Origin: Berberis thunbergii
Taxonomy: Eukaryota > Streptophyta > Magnoliopsida > Ranunculales > Berberidaceae
Length of the DNA: 64,000 nucleotides
Direction: 5' to 3'
Assembly: GCA_003290165.1 (NCBI GenBank)
Contig: QNQO01005797.1
Coordinates: 1 to 64,000 of the forward strand
Shown here piece after piece: positions 10,379 through 21,500 of this stretch (its first letter is position 1; each line of letters opens with the position of its first letter). Both the position numbers and the translations under genes were made by a program. The notes under the pieces were generated by a model, which did not search any database, had not been told where the DNA came from, and saw nothing but the letters and a program-made list of their open reading frames with translations.

Positions 10379-10610
10379 TGGGGGGAGTAATCGATACTCA
10401 ACCATTTCACGATCTACGTCGTACGTGTGTTACCATACAATCTACGTTGTACACGTAGCATCTTGATCATACGACAAACCCTAGCTTTCACTCTACAGGC
10501 CCATGGGCTCAACCCGTTATTCGAGCAGTATTCTACTATGTGCTTGACACGAGCATTAGAAACTCTAATCATTTTTTACTCACGGATCACACCTACATAT
10601 CACCAGCTGA
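10379..10610 (+). repeat. PPT-like motif and partial LTR inside Tat element I
   Basis: GGGGGGAGTAA is followed by TCGATACTCAACC and a stretch with CGTACGTGTGTTACC. This resembles the true PPT-LTR junction at 13225-13300 (GGGGAGAGTAGT, then TGATGATACACC and CGTACACGTGTTA). The same arrangement recurs at 32100-32200. It looks like the start of an LTR embedded within a larger element. Confidence 0.45.
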
Positions 10611-10649
10611 TTTAAGGTACCCTTTTTTAAAACTCATCGGCAGAATGCA

Positions 10650-10870
10650 CTACGTTCGTGGATGTAGGCTCGCATGCTCGTAACAGGCGGAGCCCCGACC
10701 AAATCGAGCAAGCTTAGTCAACTTTTGATGATGACGACGGGTTCCGATTCATCCTGATGCCTAGTCCGCCAAGAATGGATGTCGATGGTTCAGGAAGTGG
10801 GAGTTTAATCAACACTATTAGCTTGCCTGTCAGTGCATCAACCTGAGATCGCTCCGTAGCCAAACTACTC
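10650..10870 (+). repeat. Single unit of the Tat 180-bp repeat
   Basis: Contains ATGCCTAGTCCGCCAAGAATGG and GGAAGTGGGAGTTTAATC elements matching the tandem array at 32430-33531. Only about one unit is present here. Confidence 0.5.
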
Positions 10871-10879
10871 TTAACAACA

Positions 10880-12400
10880 TTGAGCTAGTTTTGCTCCAGT
10901 TGAAGTTGTTATTCAGCCTCCTCGCTACTCGAGCATTGAATTTCACGTCAACCTCTAACTACTGCCTCTGGGTAGCCCATTCAATCTCTTTCATGGCTCT
11001 CTCCTCGGCAAAAGACCGCAACTCAGAACACGCCTTAGTCGTAGCTTCCTACACGACCCCTATATCATGGCGGACCAGAACCAACTCCTGCTTGAATGTG
11101 TCCCTTGCAGACACCACCTCTGCCAAATCAGACTCAAGGGCCTCCAAACGAACCCTTTGAGTCCCAACAACAATGGATGACAGTTCTAGCCTCCTCTCCT
11201 CGATCTACTTCCTCATCAGCTCAATTTCAAAAAGCGCATTAGAGTACAACTTCTGTATATTCGAGAAACGCGCTCCATGGTGTACAAGCTCTCACGAGCT
11301 GCCTCAACCTTCGTCCTAGCAACGACCACCAGGCTCAAATGAGACTTCCCCAACATAAGGTGCGTATCCTCCTTGGGCTTCAGATCGTGGTCCATTAGCC
11401 AGCTGTGGCGCCTGCTTGTATGCTTCCTTGAAACATAGTCTGCGTCAACTTCCTTGTGCCAAGCTCGATTACTCATTTTCACCACGTTCGAAGCAAACAA
11501 ACTCATCCGTGCATCTAGATACAGCTCTCCCGGATCCAAAATTACGCTTGCACCACCCTTCGTAGTCGCCACTACACCCATGTCTTCTTCTGCAGCTTTC
11601 CCTTTGTCACTAAAGGTCGAGCCTTTATTTCGAAACGACTCAGCATAGTCTGAAGGAAGAGAATGAAGCGAGTTGTCCTAGGGACCCTCCATCACTCTGA
11701 TATGCAGCCTGAAGTGAGATGGGGAATAATAAGGACTACAAGAAGGATGGCCCACTTCACCGCAGCAACTATCGGATGATCTTTCAGTGTAGCGATTGGA
11801 CTCTGAACCTCAGGCAAATCTTTGTAAGAAACCTCCAACGGAAAGGCCCTAGAGTGGTCAGCAGTAGAAGCCGCCATAGTGGCCAACATCAGCTTCTCTC
11901 TTAAAACTTTAGCGTGCTCAGTACTCAGATTCAACACCTTCAACCCTTGCTAATCGAAGATGGTCCCTCGCCCAACCGGATACTTCAACCTCCGCCCTAG
12001 CAGGCTGACTAGGTCAACGCTCCACCCTCACTGGAGCAGACTCTTGGGGAGCCGACTCAGTCCTAGCATGAGTCTTCTTCAACTTACAAAGAAGACGAGC
12101 ATCTCAGAAAGTTCCTCCGTGTCAGACGAAACAGGAGCCTTAACTTTGGCGTCCTTCCTCTTTCTAGAAGGGGCTCTACCTTCAGACTTAACCTTCAACA
12201 TTCGGTAAAGAGTGGCGGCCACATGCCAGTTGGCCCACAAACCACTACAGCTGAAGTTAGCTGGACATATGACTTCCTCCACACTCATCTTCACCAGATC
12301 ACAGAATGTCTTCATAGTGTTTCGCTCATTTGGGAAAAGAGGAGTAGTAGGGAACCTCTCTGCAAAGAAACATATGCAATGATCAACGTACGATCAACAC
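10880..12400 (-). pseudogene. C-terminal part of the Tat antisense ORF (element I)
   Basis: Broken minus frames at 12315-12079 (VKSEGRAPSRKRKDAKVKAP, a basic stretch, then SSDTEELSEM), 11943-11692 (STEHAKVLREKLMLATMAAS) and 11581-11216 (KSHLSLVVVARTKVEAARES). The last two have close counterparts in element II at about 59730 and 59100. The composition, basic then coiled-coil-like, fits the long C-terminal tail of the antisense protein whose conserved domain lies at 12408-13060. Several stops and frameshifts make it inactive. Confidence 0.5.
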
Positions 12401-12407
12401 AATGAAT

Positions 12408-13060
12408 TCAAAAGATGAAGTTATACTTACTAAGTGGCCTGAACTCCCGCTCAAGCGGATGATAGTTGAACTTGAAGTACTTCGAATTTGAAGGAGCCAA
12501 GAAGCATAATTTCTGCCAGAACTTGAAGTCATTTGCCAACTTTCTGAAGCGGGCCGGCGATGTCATCTTACAAACAACGTGATCATTCAGCCGATGAGAA
12601 GTCAACAACTGAATCACCTACGGAGTCACGCTGACACCAACATCTTTTACTCTAATCAAAATAAGAAGGATGATCCTGTACCCATTGGGTGTCAATTGGG
12701 CAGGAGGGATTCCAAGAAAATCCAGGAAGCCTCAAATCTCATCAAGAACAAGAAAATGAAATCCAGTCTGTAGTATTCCGCGTGCAAACAAACGAACCCT
12801 TTCGAGGGGAACATCAGTGTCTGATCATCCTTCAGAACATACAATGACAGGTCTTTAGGGACTCTGAACATCTTTCGAATTTCACCAAGGCCCGCCTCCG
12901 AAATCGATTTATCTTTTGAAAAACTCGAGGCCTCTGGCCAAAGTTTCATCGTCAAGATGGTTTTGGTGAGCCATAACAAAGGTGAACAAGCTTTCAATAA
13001 AAAAAACGAATATAATAGAATCTCTAAAAGCAAAAGAAATGGAAGAGTCAATCTCCGCAA
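12408..13060 (-). pseudogene. Antisense ORF with gypsy-type 'Transposase_28'-like domain
   Basis: Minus frames contain TLMFPSKGFVCLHAEYYRLD, then (after a frameshift near 12700) FLGIPPAQLTPNGYRIILL, and RFRKLANDFKFWQKLCFLAP with FNYHPLEREFRPLS. The block GFV-L-EYY-L-F...AQLTPNGYR is typical of the plant family annotated as putative gypsy-type transposon protein (PF04195). In Grande/Tat elements this is encoded antisense between pol and the 3' LTR, as seen here. Its role is unknown. The present copy is broken. Confidence 0.65.
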
Positions 13061-13221
13061 AAAAAATGATCTAAATAAGGATTGGTTTCTTGCTTATTCT
13101 CCGCTGAGCTGACGCACACTTAATTAATGAAGCGTGTGGCTCAAGCAATGATTCAGACTCGATCATCATGAGCGGCGTATCTTTTCAAGAATCGACTTAG
13201 TGAACTGATATGGTGACCCTC

Positions 13222-13239
13222 TAACTTGGGGAGAGTAGT
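13222..13239 (+). other. Polypurine tract of Tat element I
   Basis: TTGGGGAGAGTAGT directly precedes the LTR start TGATGATACACC. Confidence 0.6.
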
Positions 13240-13932
13240 TGATGATACACCAAAATGGTATCTATTATACACCGTACACGTGTTATGATGATCGAGAAAC
13301 ATTAGGCTCAAGCGTCAGCCCGACACTGATCTGGCCCAAGCGGTTCTAAGCCAGCACAATGTTGTTCGCTAGAAGGGTCCGAAATCATTACAGCCTGCTA
13401 AGCCCACGCGTCTCACAGCTATCCTCAATACCCATAAGTCATGCTAAGGCAAGTATCTCGAGGATCAACTTCGGACAGGCAAGACAATAACATTTTGCTT
13501 CCAACTAGGAAGCAAATACCAAAGTATATGTCACACATGGAGACTTTTATCTATAGACTACTCTTGGATTGAAAACTATCTCCCCGCGTATCTAAGAGCA
13601 CAAGGCTAACAGGGAAACTATATTTCACATCACAACTCCTAATTAGAGAATGATCTCCACAAAGATCTTCTTCCCTAAACTACGTTATCTATGGCTTGGT
13701 TGAACCGGGACTCCAGCACTATAAATAAGACCCGAGGTTGGTAAGCTAAGATACGTTACAAATTCCATGTTTACAACATTACGCCTTCATTAGATCCCCT
13801 GTCTGACTTTAGCATCAGAGTACCATCGGCCACCACAAACGGTGATCTATGGCTTTCATGCATTCCTTGTGCAGATCAGCAGGTTTGCAGGTCAAGGTCA
13901 AAGCAGGGAACGAAAGAAGAGATATGATCACA
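13240..13932 (+). repeat. 3' LTR of Tat element I
   Basis: Starts TGATGATACACCAAAATGG and shares CCGTACACGTGTTA, CCCGACAC/GCCCAA blocks and a terminal region (GACTTTAGCATCAGAGTACC) with the LTR at 27542-28210. It is about 690 bp. The right end is approximate because the hAT element inserted within a few bases of it. Confidence 0.7.
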
Positions 13933-13940
13933 CTATGGAT

Positions 13941-14878
13941 TAGGGCTGGGCAGGTCTGGGTAACCGGCCCGAAAAACCAAAACCGAAGACCGAACCAATC
14001 ATTCAAAAGTTGAAAATTTTGGGCCCGAGCCAGAACCGAATGAGGCCAGTTAACCGAATGCTCGGGCCGGGCTGAGTCGGTCTCGATCATTTTACATCCC
14101 AGTTTTCAGCCCAAGCTCATTTGTTCATCACATTTTCCAGCCCTAGGTCCATAGTTTCATCTTCTTCTCAACTCTTTTGAGACTCTCCAAAGCTGTCTCT
14201 GCCTCATCTCATTCATGTAAACCACTTCTAAAGCCAAACCCCTCTTGTCTTCTAAATGTTCACAATGGCTCTCCGCTCTCCCTCTTGCAAAGCCCTAACA
14301 CCGAGCTACTTGAAGAGAACTAACCGATTGGACTAAAATCAACCAGCTTTATCTTGATCCCACCTCTCTTTCTTCGACTTTGAAGTTTTGAGGGTTGTAA
14401 AAGGTGAGAAAGAAGAGAGCAAGACGTCGACGATGAAGCTTCGGATCACATGATAGAGAAAACAAGGTGATTTGCAAGCTCTACTTTGTGGTGGATCTGG
14501 AAGCGAAGGTGGAGAAGCAGTTGTTGAAAGAGGTGGAGATGGTGGGGGCACTGGCGGAGGACATGAAGGAGCAGAGAGGTCACGCTTAGATCTCAGCAAC
14601 ATCATGTTTGGATCAATGGGTGGTGGTGGTGGTGAATCGGTCTGGAGCGAGGATGAGTGACTCAAAATCGATGAAGGGAAGGTGAGAGTGTCAGATCGGG
14701 CCGGGCCAATTAACCGGTGGGTTATGGGATCTGAAACCGAGGCCCAAACCGAAAATTTGATCCGATTCGGGTTTTGGGACCGACAATTAAATTAATATTT
14801 AAAAAACTGAACCGAACTAACCTGATCAGTCTGATTTCCAATTCAATCCAATTTTTCGGTCTAAATTGCTCAGCCCTA
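13941..14878 (+). mobile_element. Non-autonomous hAT element
   Basis: The terminal inverted repeats are TAGGGCTGGGCA (left) and TAGGGCTGAGCA (right, reverse complement). They are flanked by an 8-bp target duplication, CTATGGAT (13933-13940) and CTATGAAT (14879-14886), with one mismatch. The subterminal regions are rich in GG(C/T)CGGG and AACCGAA(C) motifs on both sides. At 938 bp with no transposase, it needs an external hAT transposase. An open frame at 14339-14665 (minus, proline-rich) has no recognisable domain. The element marks the boundary between Tat element I and the COX5B 3' flank. Confidence 0.85.
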
Positions 14879-14886
14879 CTATGAAT

Positions 14887-15516
14887 AGAGAAAGAAGTAG
14901 AGAATGTCACTTAATTAAGCACATTGCAAATGCAAAAGTTCTTTAGTAAAAACCAGTGTCCAATTACTAGCTTAAAAACATATACCAACTTCTGCAAATT
15001 CAAAGCACTCCGCAACAAGCAAGAAAGCTATAAGGGGAAATACGCAAAGATAAAAATATTCTCCTCAGAATTCAGGAAAAACTGTGGTTTGTAATTACAC
15101 ATAGTAGCCAATTTGACGGAATGGAAACAAAAAACTACTAAATGAAAATCAACAGGAGTTTTTAAAACCCATAAATTCAGGTCTTCTCCCAAGCATCCTT
15201 GAGCTCAAAAGCCTTCCCTTCCGTCATCCTTGGATCCCCTATGATCATCAATCTTATTCCAATTCCTCACAACCCTCAACAGGACTAAACTTGGATATCT
15301 CTTGATTTTCTAGTAATTGGGTTTGAGAAAATAAAAATCAAAAGTGTAGTCATCAATTATTTGTCGATTCATTGACAAAGAGTATGAGAATGCAAAGGTC
15401 CAACGGATGACCAGGCCACGTAATTTAAACTTTGCCATACAATCCAACAAAATGAAAATGAAAAATAGAAAACAGCTATCTCAAGCTACACAGTACTGCA
15501 GAAACTTTGAGCTGCA
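14887..15516 (-). other. 3' flank and probable 3' UTR of COX5B
   Basis: AT-rich, single-copy-looking sequence between the hAT element and the COX5B stop codon at 15517-15519. The 3' UTR should lie at its upper end. I could not choose a polyadenylation site with confidence. No other gene is recognised. Confidence 0.4.
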
Positions 15517-18500
15517 TCAGTGATGATTGTCGGCATGACCATCTGGAGGTCCTCCAGGGCCAACCACTTCCAGCTGAAAAAATAAAATGAAAAATAATCA
15601 ATTAGATACTTCAACAAGTATGAAAATTGACAAAATGTATGTAACCCTACAGTGCTCTCCACAGAAACATCTTTAGAGATAAATTTATGGAATCCCATCC
15701 TTTTCTAGGAACCAAAGGATAATTCTAATGTTACATTTCATTGGCTTTTCCAGATATATAAAATATCAATTTCTACTTACCATGAAGTATTGGGTACAGA
15801 TTGGACATTCATATGGCTTGCCTTTCTCCAGCCAAAACCAGACAACATCATGCTCATCCTCTGCAAAGTGATGTGCATTTCATTTAAATGGTCAGAAATG
15901 TTGAAGTTCTATATATCAGTCAAATTCCACACATCAGATAGCTAAAAAGGAGACTAACAAGGCTAAATGAACTTACCGCCTTCACCACCAGGGCATCCAA
16001 CTATTCTTTTGTCATAAACGGACTTAATAACAGCAGGTTCTTCCTACAAAACATACTTTCACAGAAATCATATATGACTAAGTATGGTTCATGTTAACAC
16101 TATACAACCATCCATAATGCTTGAGTTTCTGAATACAATTCACATATTCTTCAGAGATTTTGAATCCTGAAGGACTGTACCCCACGCCACCCAGTACCTT
16201 CCCCTAATTTGAGGCTCCATCCTCTGTAACTACCACCCTGTTCATTGATGAGAACTACAGAAAATAGGCCTTGTTCTCATCATTTATGTAAATGTAAATA
16301 GTGTTGAAGAATTTATTGTAGTTTTCAATAGTTCAAGATTTCTATTCATTTATCTATTTTTGTGGTTAGCTTAAATCTCAACACGTTTTCTTTCTTCATT
16401 ATCTATTTCTACATTAAAGACTTGTACAAAATGGGAGCAAGATGTGGTACATCAGTGTGGCATAATTTCAACGGCACTAATAGGAGGTAACAAAGCAAGA
16501 TGACAATTTATTAGATGGTGGCTATCAAATAAAAAATTTCAACATTAATGTCCCTCACTGTCTCATGCTGAAGCGATTTCAACTTGTAGTACAATAAAAG
16601 TGCATTAGAATTTTAACCCAGAGCATTATTTTGTTTTTCATGGTCAAAGAGAAGAAAATTGTCACAAAGTAAAAATAACTTAAAATGCGAAGCATTTATT
16701 AAAGGAGAAACCTTATTTGGAAAACTTCAATAAGATTTTGAGAGATTGCTTTCCACCCTATAGTCATGGGGAACATGTTCTTGGGAAGTATGTCCAAATA
16801 CACCTTATGGTACGAGTCCATGGAGCAGCATTTCTAATTTGTTGGTGAGATTACTAATGGGAAGGGGCGGAAGACCATTAAGTTATGGTTCACAAATGGT
16901 GTGATAAGGTGCTCTCAATGATAAATTCTCAAGAAATTTTCAGTTTTCTTATTTTAGTCGACCATGACCCTATCAAGGATTTCTCTGAGGATGGCGAGAA
17001 TATGGAGCTTTAAATGAGTAGGAAATTCATAAGGTGGGTAGGTTGATGGAGACTCTTGAATTTATGATGCACAACAATTAGATGATTGAAAAGATGTTTA
17101 GTCGAAGAGTGCTACCTTTGCAGCCTCTTCTTTCTACAAGTACTTGGTTGATATCCAATCCCATTAAGGTCACACAACTAATTTTCCATCTCCTAAAGTA
17201 CCTTTCATGGAATTGCCTTGTTACATGAGATTCTTGGTTCTGAATGGATTATGGAGGTAGACTTTGATTGGTTCATGTTCATTTGAGAAGCGGAATATCA
17301 AATCGCTTAGGGTTTTTTGCACTTTGACCCCCTTTATTTTTTGCTAAAGCAATTTTTCCCCTCGGTTTTTTGCACTTTGACCCCCTTTATTTTTTGCTAA
17401 AGCAATTTTGCCCCTCTTTATTTTATATAACTGTTTTTACCCCTCAAACTAACACTTTCTATTAGTGGTCAGTGTAATTCAATTTTTAAAATGGCTAAAT
17501 TGCCCTGAAAGGAATATCACGTGAAATCCCCAATCTATTTAGTGCCCCGAGAAGAAATAAATTAGAACCGTTAACAAGGCAAATCACTAGAAACATTTGT
17601 GGGTTTTGAAAAAATAAATAAATAACATAACATAAAAAAATATTGGGTCTTCATCTCCTCCCCCAGCATCAACAATATTACTCCTTTCTATTCCTCATTT
17701 CTTCTGGGCAATTGTTTAGACATGGTGAGCATCTTTATCTCCAAGAACACTGAAAGCTAAGAAGATATTCTCTTCGCCGTGCTATTGATGTTGCCGGAAA
17801 ATGCTTATCACTAATCACTCTAATGGCAGATTTATGATTTCTCTATTATTTTCATCTTCTCATATTTGTGCATACAAACCAAATCTTTTGCATAGATTTG
17901 TGGAAACAATCAATACACATAGACTTCCAATGCCATGTTAAAAACAATTCATCAAGTTAATAATAGAAAACACCCTCTAATGGATGAAACAATTGAAATC
18001 CCAAAGAATTGGCACATCAAATCCTTTATCTGAACCTTTGGTCAAAGTGGGTCAGGGAGAAAAGAAAAAACAATCATACATAACAAATTAAGATGGTTGT
18101 CTACTTTGTGAAGACACTGCTAGTGGTACATGCATATCATTTTCTCCCCTTTAGCAATAACTTCACTCTCTACACATCTTCATGTCCCATGTGGTCAAAC
18201 CCTTCTCAGCCTCTATGGCATAGGCTTAGCCCTCCATGTCAATAAAACCTCCCTCTTCCAGCCAAACTACTCCATTGCTACCACTTGTGCGGATGACTTT
18301 GAATCCCAACTCACCATCCCATCTCTTCCACCAAATCCTACCACCCGTTTCGGTAGCCCTTAAATATTTGCCTCAATTCTCAAATATAGATGAGGTGTTA
18401 AGTTGTGCGTGATTAATTTTCAACAACTTTTGCAAATCTGGATAGAAAAAATCCATTATAGAAGACTGACTTTTGGAGCCTCCGATGTTAATCGAATTGT

Positions 18501-21500
18501 GTTGATGAGTAATTTTGATCCAACAAGATAGGAATAGTAGAATAGATATTTGGGTTGTCACATGCTGATCATCATCCCTATCTATAGGGCAATTTGGCCA
18601 TATTTGAATATATGTAACGTGTTGACCTGACCAATTTGACTAACAGAAAGGGTTAAATTGAGGGGCAAAACCAGTTATGTAAAATAAAGGAGGACAAAGT
18701 TGTTTTAGCCAAAACTAATGGGGCAAAGTGCAAAAATCCCAATCACTTATTCCTTTAAGCAACTTAGCTGGAGCTATTTGGGACCATTTCTTTCAGGATT
18801 GTGGTGTCTAGTAGGATATTGTATTTCGGAGGTCCATTGTTGACATATTGCAACAAATGTGGTGCTGTCAAGCTTTCTCTAGATGGAAGTGTGGTGTTAT
18901 GGTCACCTATCCTCAATTGTTATGTGGATTATGTGGGAAGAATGAACAAGAGTTTTTTTACAAGGTTTCCATGTCAAGGGACCATAGTGATTGGTTTGTT
19001 GTCCTTTTGTTTCTATATGCTATCCAGATATTTTTGTTTTAAGGGGGGCTAGTTTCAAGACTTCGAGATTAATTGGAAGAACTGTCTTTTTGTTCAATAA
19101 CCTCTTGTTGTTGACTTGTTGTAGTTAGAGGCCTTAGGGCCACACATCCGCAACTTTTGTAACAGAATAAACGTTGTTCTGCCTCTTGGACGAAAATGTA
19201 AAACACCATCTTAACACAAGGATTTTCCCTTGACCATTTTCTTTATTGTAACTCCATATGACTTTCATTAGTCATGACAAATCTGACCGAACTCAAAAAC
19301 TAAAGAATTTTTTAAGTATGTGGTGGATTTTTTTTAATCAACAAAACAAAATTATAAATTGTATTGAAAAACTAGGAACTAGTGAAAGTCCCACTAGCCC
19401 TAGAACAAAAATACATGTGGTGGTATTTTGTCCAATGTAGGTAATAAATACATGAAAAGAACTTGAGAGAAATCAAGAAAGCTCATTTATCATTTGGTCA
19501 TTCAACATGCTGAAATTGATTGATTGTTTCATAAATAAATGTCAAAGACAATAAGGCCATCTAATACAATGTGGCAATAGTGAAGAAGTCCTACTTTCAA
19601 ATTCCAATCTGGTCATTATTATGCAAGCTTTTAGTTTATAAGATATTGATTGTTGAACTACAAAATGTTCTACACGCTTTAAAAAAACATTAGCAAGTCC
19701 AGAAATTTAAGTTATCGGATCAGATCCGGCCCAAGTCCAGACCCAATACTAAATGAATTAGGTTTGGACCAAGACCAGGCCACCTAAGGTCCAAGCCAGA
19801 TATCCAATAGAAAATGAGCTGGGTTTGGATGTTAATGGACAGGTCCGCCTAAGGTCCATGATGATCTTGGGCATTCCAATTTAGGCCTGGCATGCATCCC
19901 TCTCTCGTTTCCTTTTCCAAGCCCAAACTAACACATTTTCATCCTTTGATGTGAAGCTAGTTTATGAAGGGGGCTATCCATTGTTGCAAAAACTAGGTGT
20001 TTTACAACAAAAGCCCATGAAGCCTACCTCGGCCAGTCTTATTGTTAGGGCTTCACTTTCCATTAGTTCAAATATATTAAGGAAAAAAGGGGCACATGGT
20101 TAATCCACTCAATCTAAACAAAACTCGGACCCACTGCGGCCTCCAATGGGACTCTGTCACCCTCCAGAAAGAACATAAGTTCAGCCATCTACAGAGCGCA
20201 CAGATCACCCTAACCAGTCATCTTCTCTCAATAAAAGTGTTTCACCAATGGAAGGCAAGTGGAGAAAAACTCACACGGATCATTGAGGCTAATCATCCAA
20301 GTTCGAAACAACTATAAGGTTGTCTTTTATTCCCAGGTGGATGTCTTTGGGGTCTTGATGGGAGAGAGACTAGCTAAAGCATTGTGGATATTACAAAAAC
20401 TGAAGCCAAAAGCCTTTGCCTACAAGAGGTGGAGACTAAAGGATAAATTTATATTTTAGAGTACCGGTGTAGACTCAGAAAGCATAGCAATAATTTTAAG
20501 AAATCTCATTTCTAACTACCATCCAATGTACTTTAATTTAAGAAGAAAATGAAGAAGATTTTGAAAATGATTTCAGTGCACTTACTCTAAACTAACTCAG
20601 ACCCACGACCGCCTCCAATGGGACTTTTCGTCACCCTCCAAAGAACATAATTTCAGCCATCTGCACAGCACAATATCACCCTAAGCACTCATCATCTCTC
20701 CGGAAGAGTGTTTCACTAGCAAAGGAGAAGTGGAAGAGAACTCACATAGATCATAGAGGCTAATCATCCAAGTTTGAAACAACCATAAGGTCGTCTTTCA
20801 TTCACAGGTGGATGTCTTTGGGGTTTTGGTGGGAGAGAGACCCAGCTAAAACATTGTGGATCATCATCATCATCATCAAAGCCCATTCCCGAGATTTTCG
20901 GGGTCGGCTACATGAATTTTGATTCTCCAAGCAATGCGATCTTCCCACATTTCCTCACCTAATCCAAGCTCAATGATATCTTCATTCACCGTCTTCATCC
21001 AAGTTTTCAACGGTCGTCCCCTCCGTCTACACCCTCCATTAACTTGCTAATCTAAACATTTACTAATTGGAGCCGTGCTTGGTCTCTTCCGCACATGACC
21101 AAACCAAGTTAAACGTCTTTCTCTAATTTTTTCCTCTATGGGCGCTACACATAAGTATCTCCTAATTCTTTCATTTCTAATCTCATCCTTACGAGTTTTA
21201 CCACACATCCACCTTAACATACGCATTTCTGCTACTGCCATCCTATGCGTATGTTGTCCCGTAGTAGCCTAACATTCTGAACCGTATAACATGACTGGTC
21301 GAACAATTGTCTTATAGCATTTCCCTTTTAGCCTTGCAGACATCCTTCTATCGCGCAATACTCCTGACGCCATTCGCCATTTCAACCAACCAACTTTAAT
21401 CTTGTGGTCTACATCTGCTCCAATAGCCCATTCTTTTGAATTATAGACCCTAGATATCGAAAAGCCTCACACTCCGGGACCTCGACACTTTCGATCTCAA

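Larger units (their letters stand above)
9423..13932 (+). mobile_element. Tat-type Ty3/gypsy element, 3' part (element I)
   Basis: Only the 3' part remains: a pol C-terminal remnant, a non-coding stretch, a PPT-like motif with an LTR-like start, one unit of a 180-bp repeat, a decayed antisense transposase-like ORF, a PPT and a 3' LTR. Each part has a homologous counterpart in the second copy (27542-59863), in the same order and orientation. The left end is cut by the eIF3c-capture element at 9422; the right end lies just before the hAT element. Confidence 0.7.

Noticed and set aside
15177..15262. A 28-codon minus-strand frame downstream of COX5B that looks codon-like
   Set aside because: It is closed by a stop immediately upstream, has no recognised family, and fits equally well as 3' UTR.
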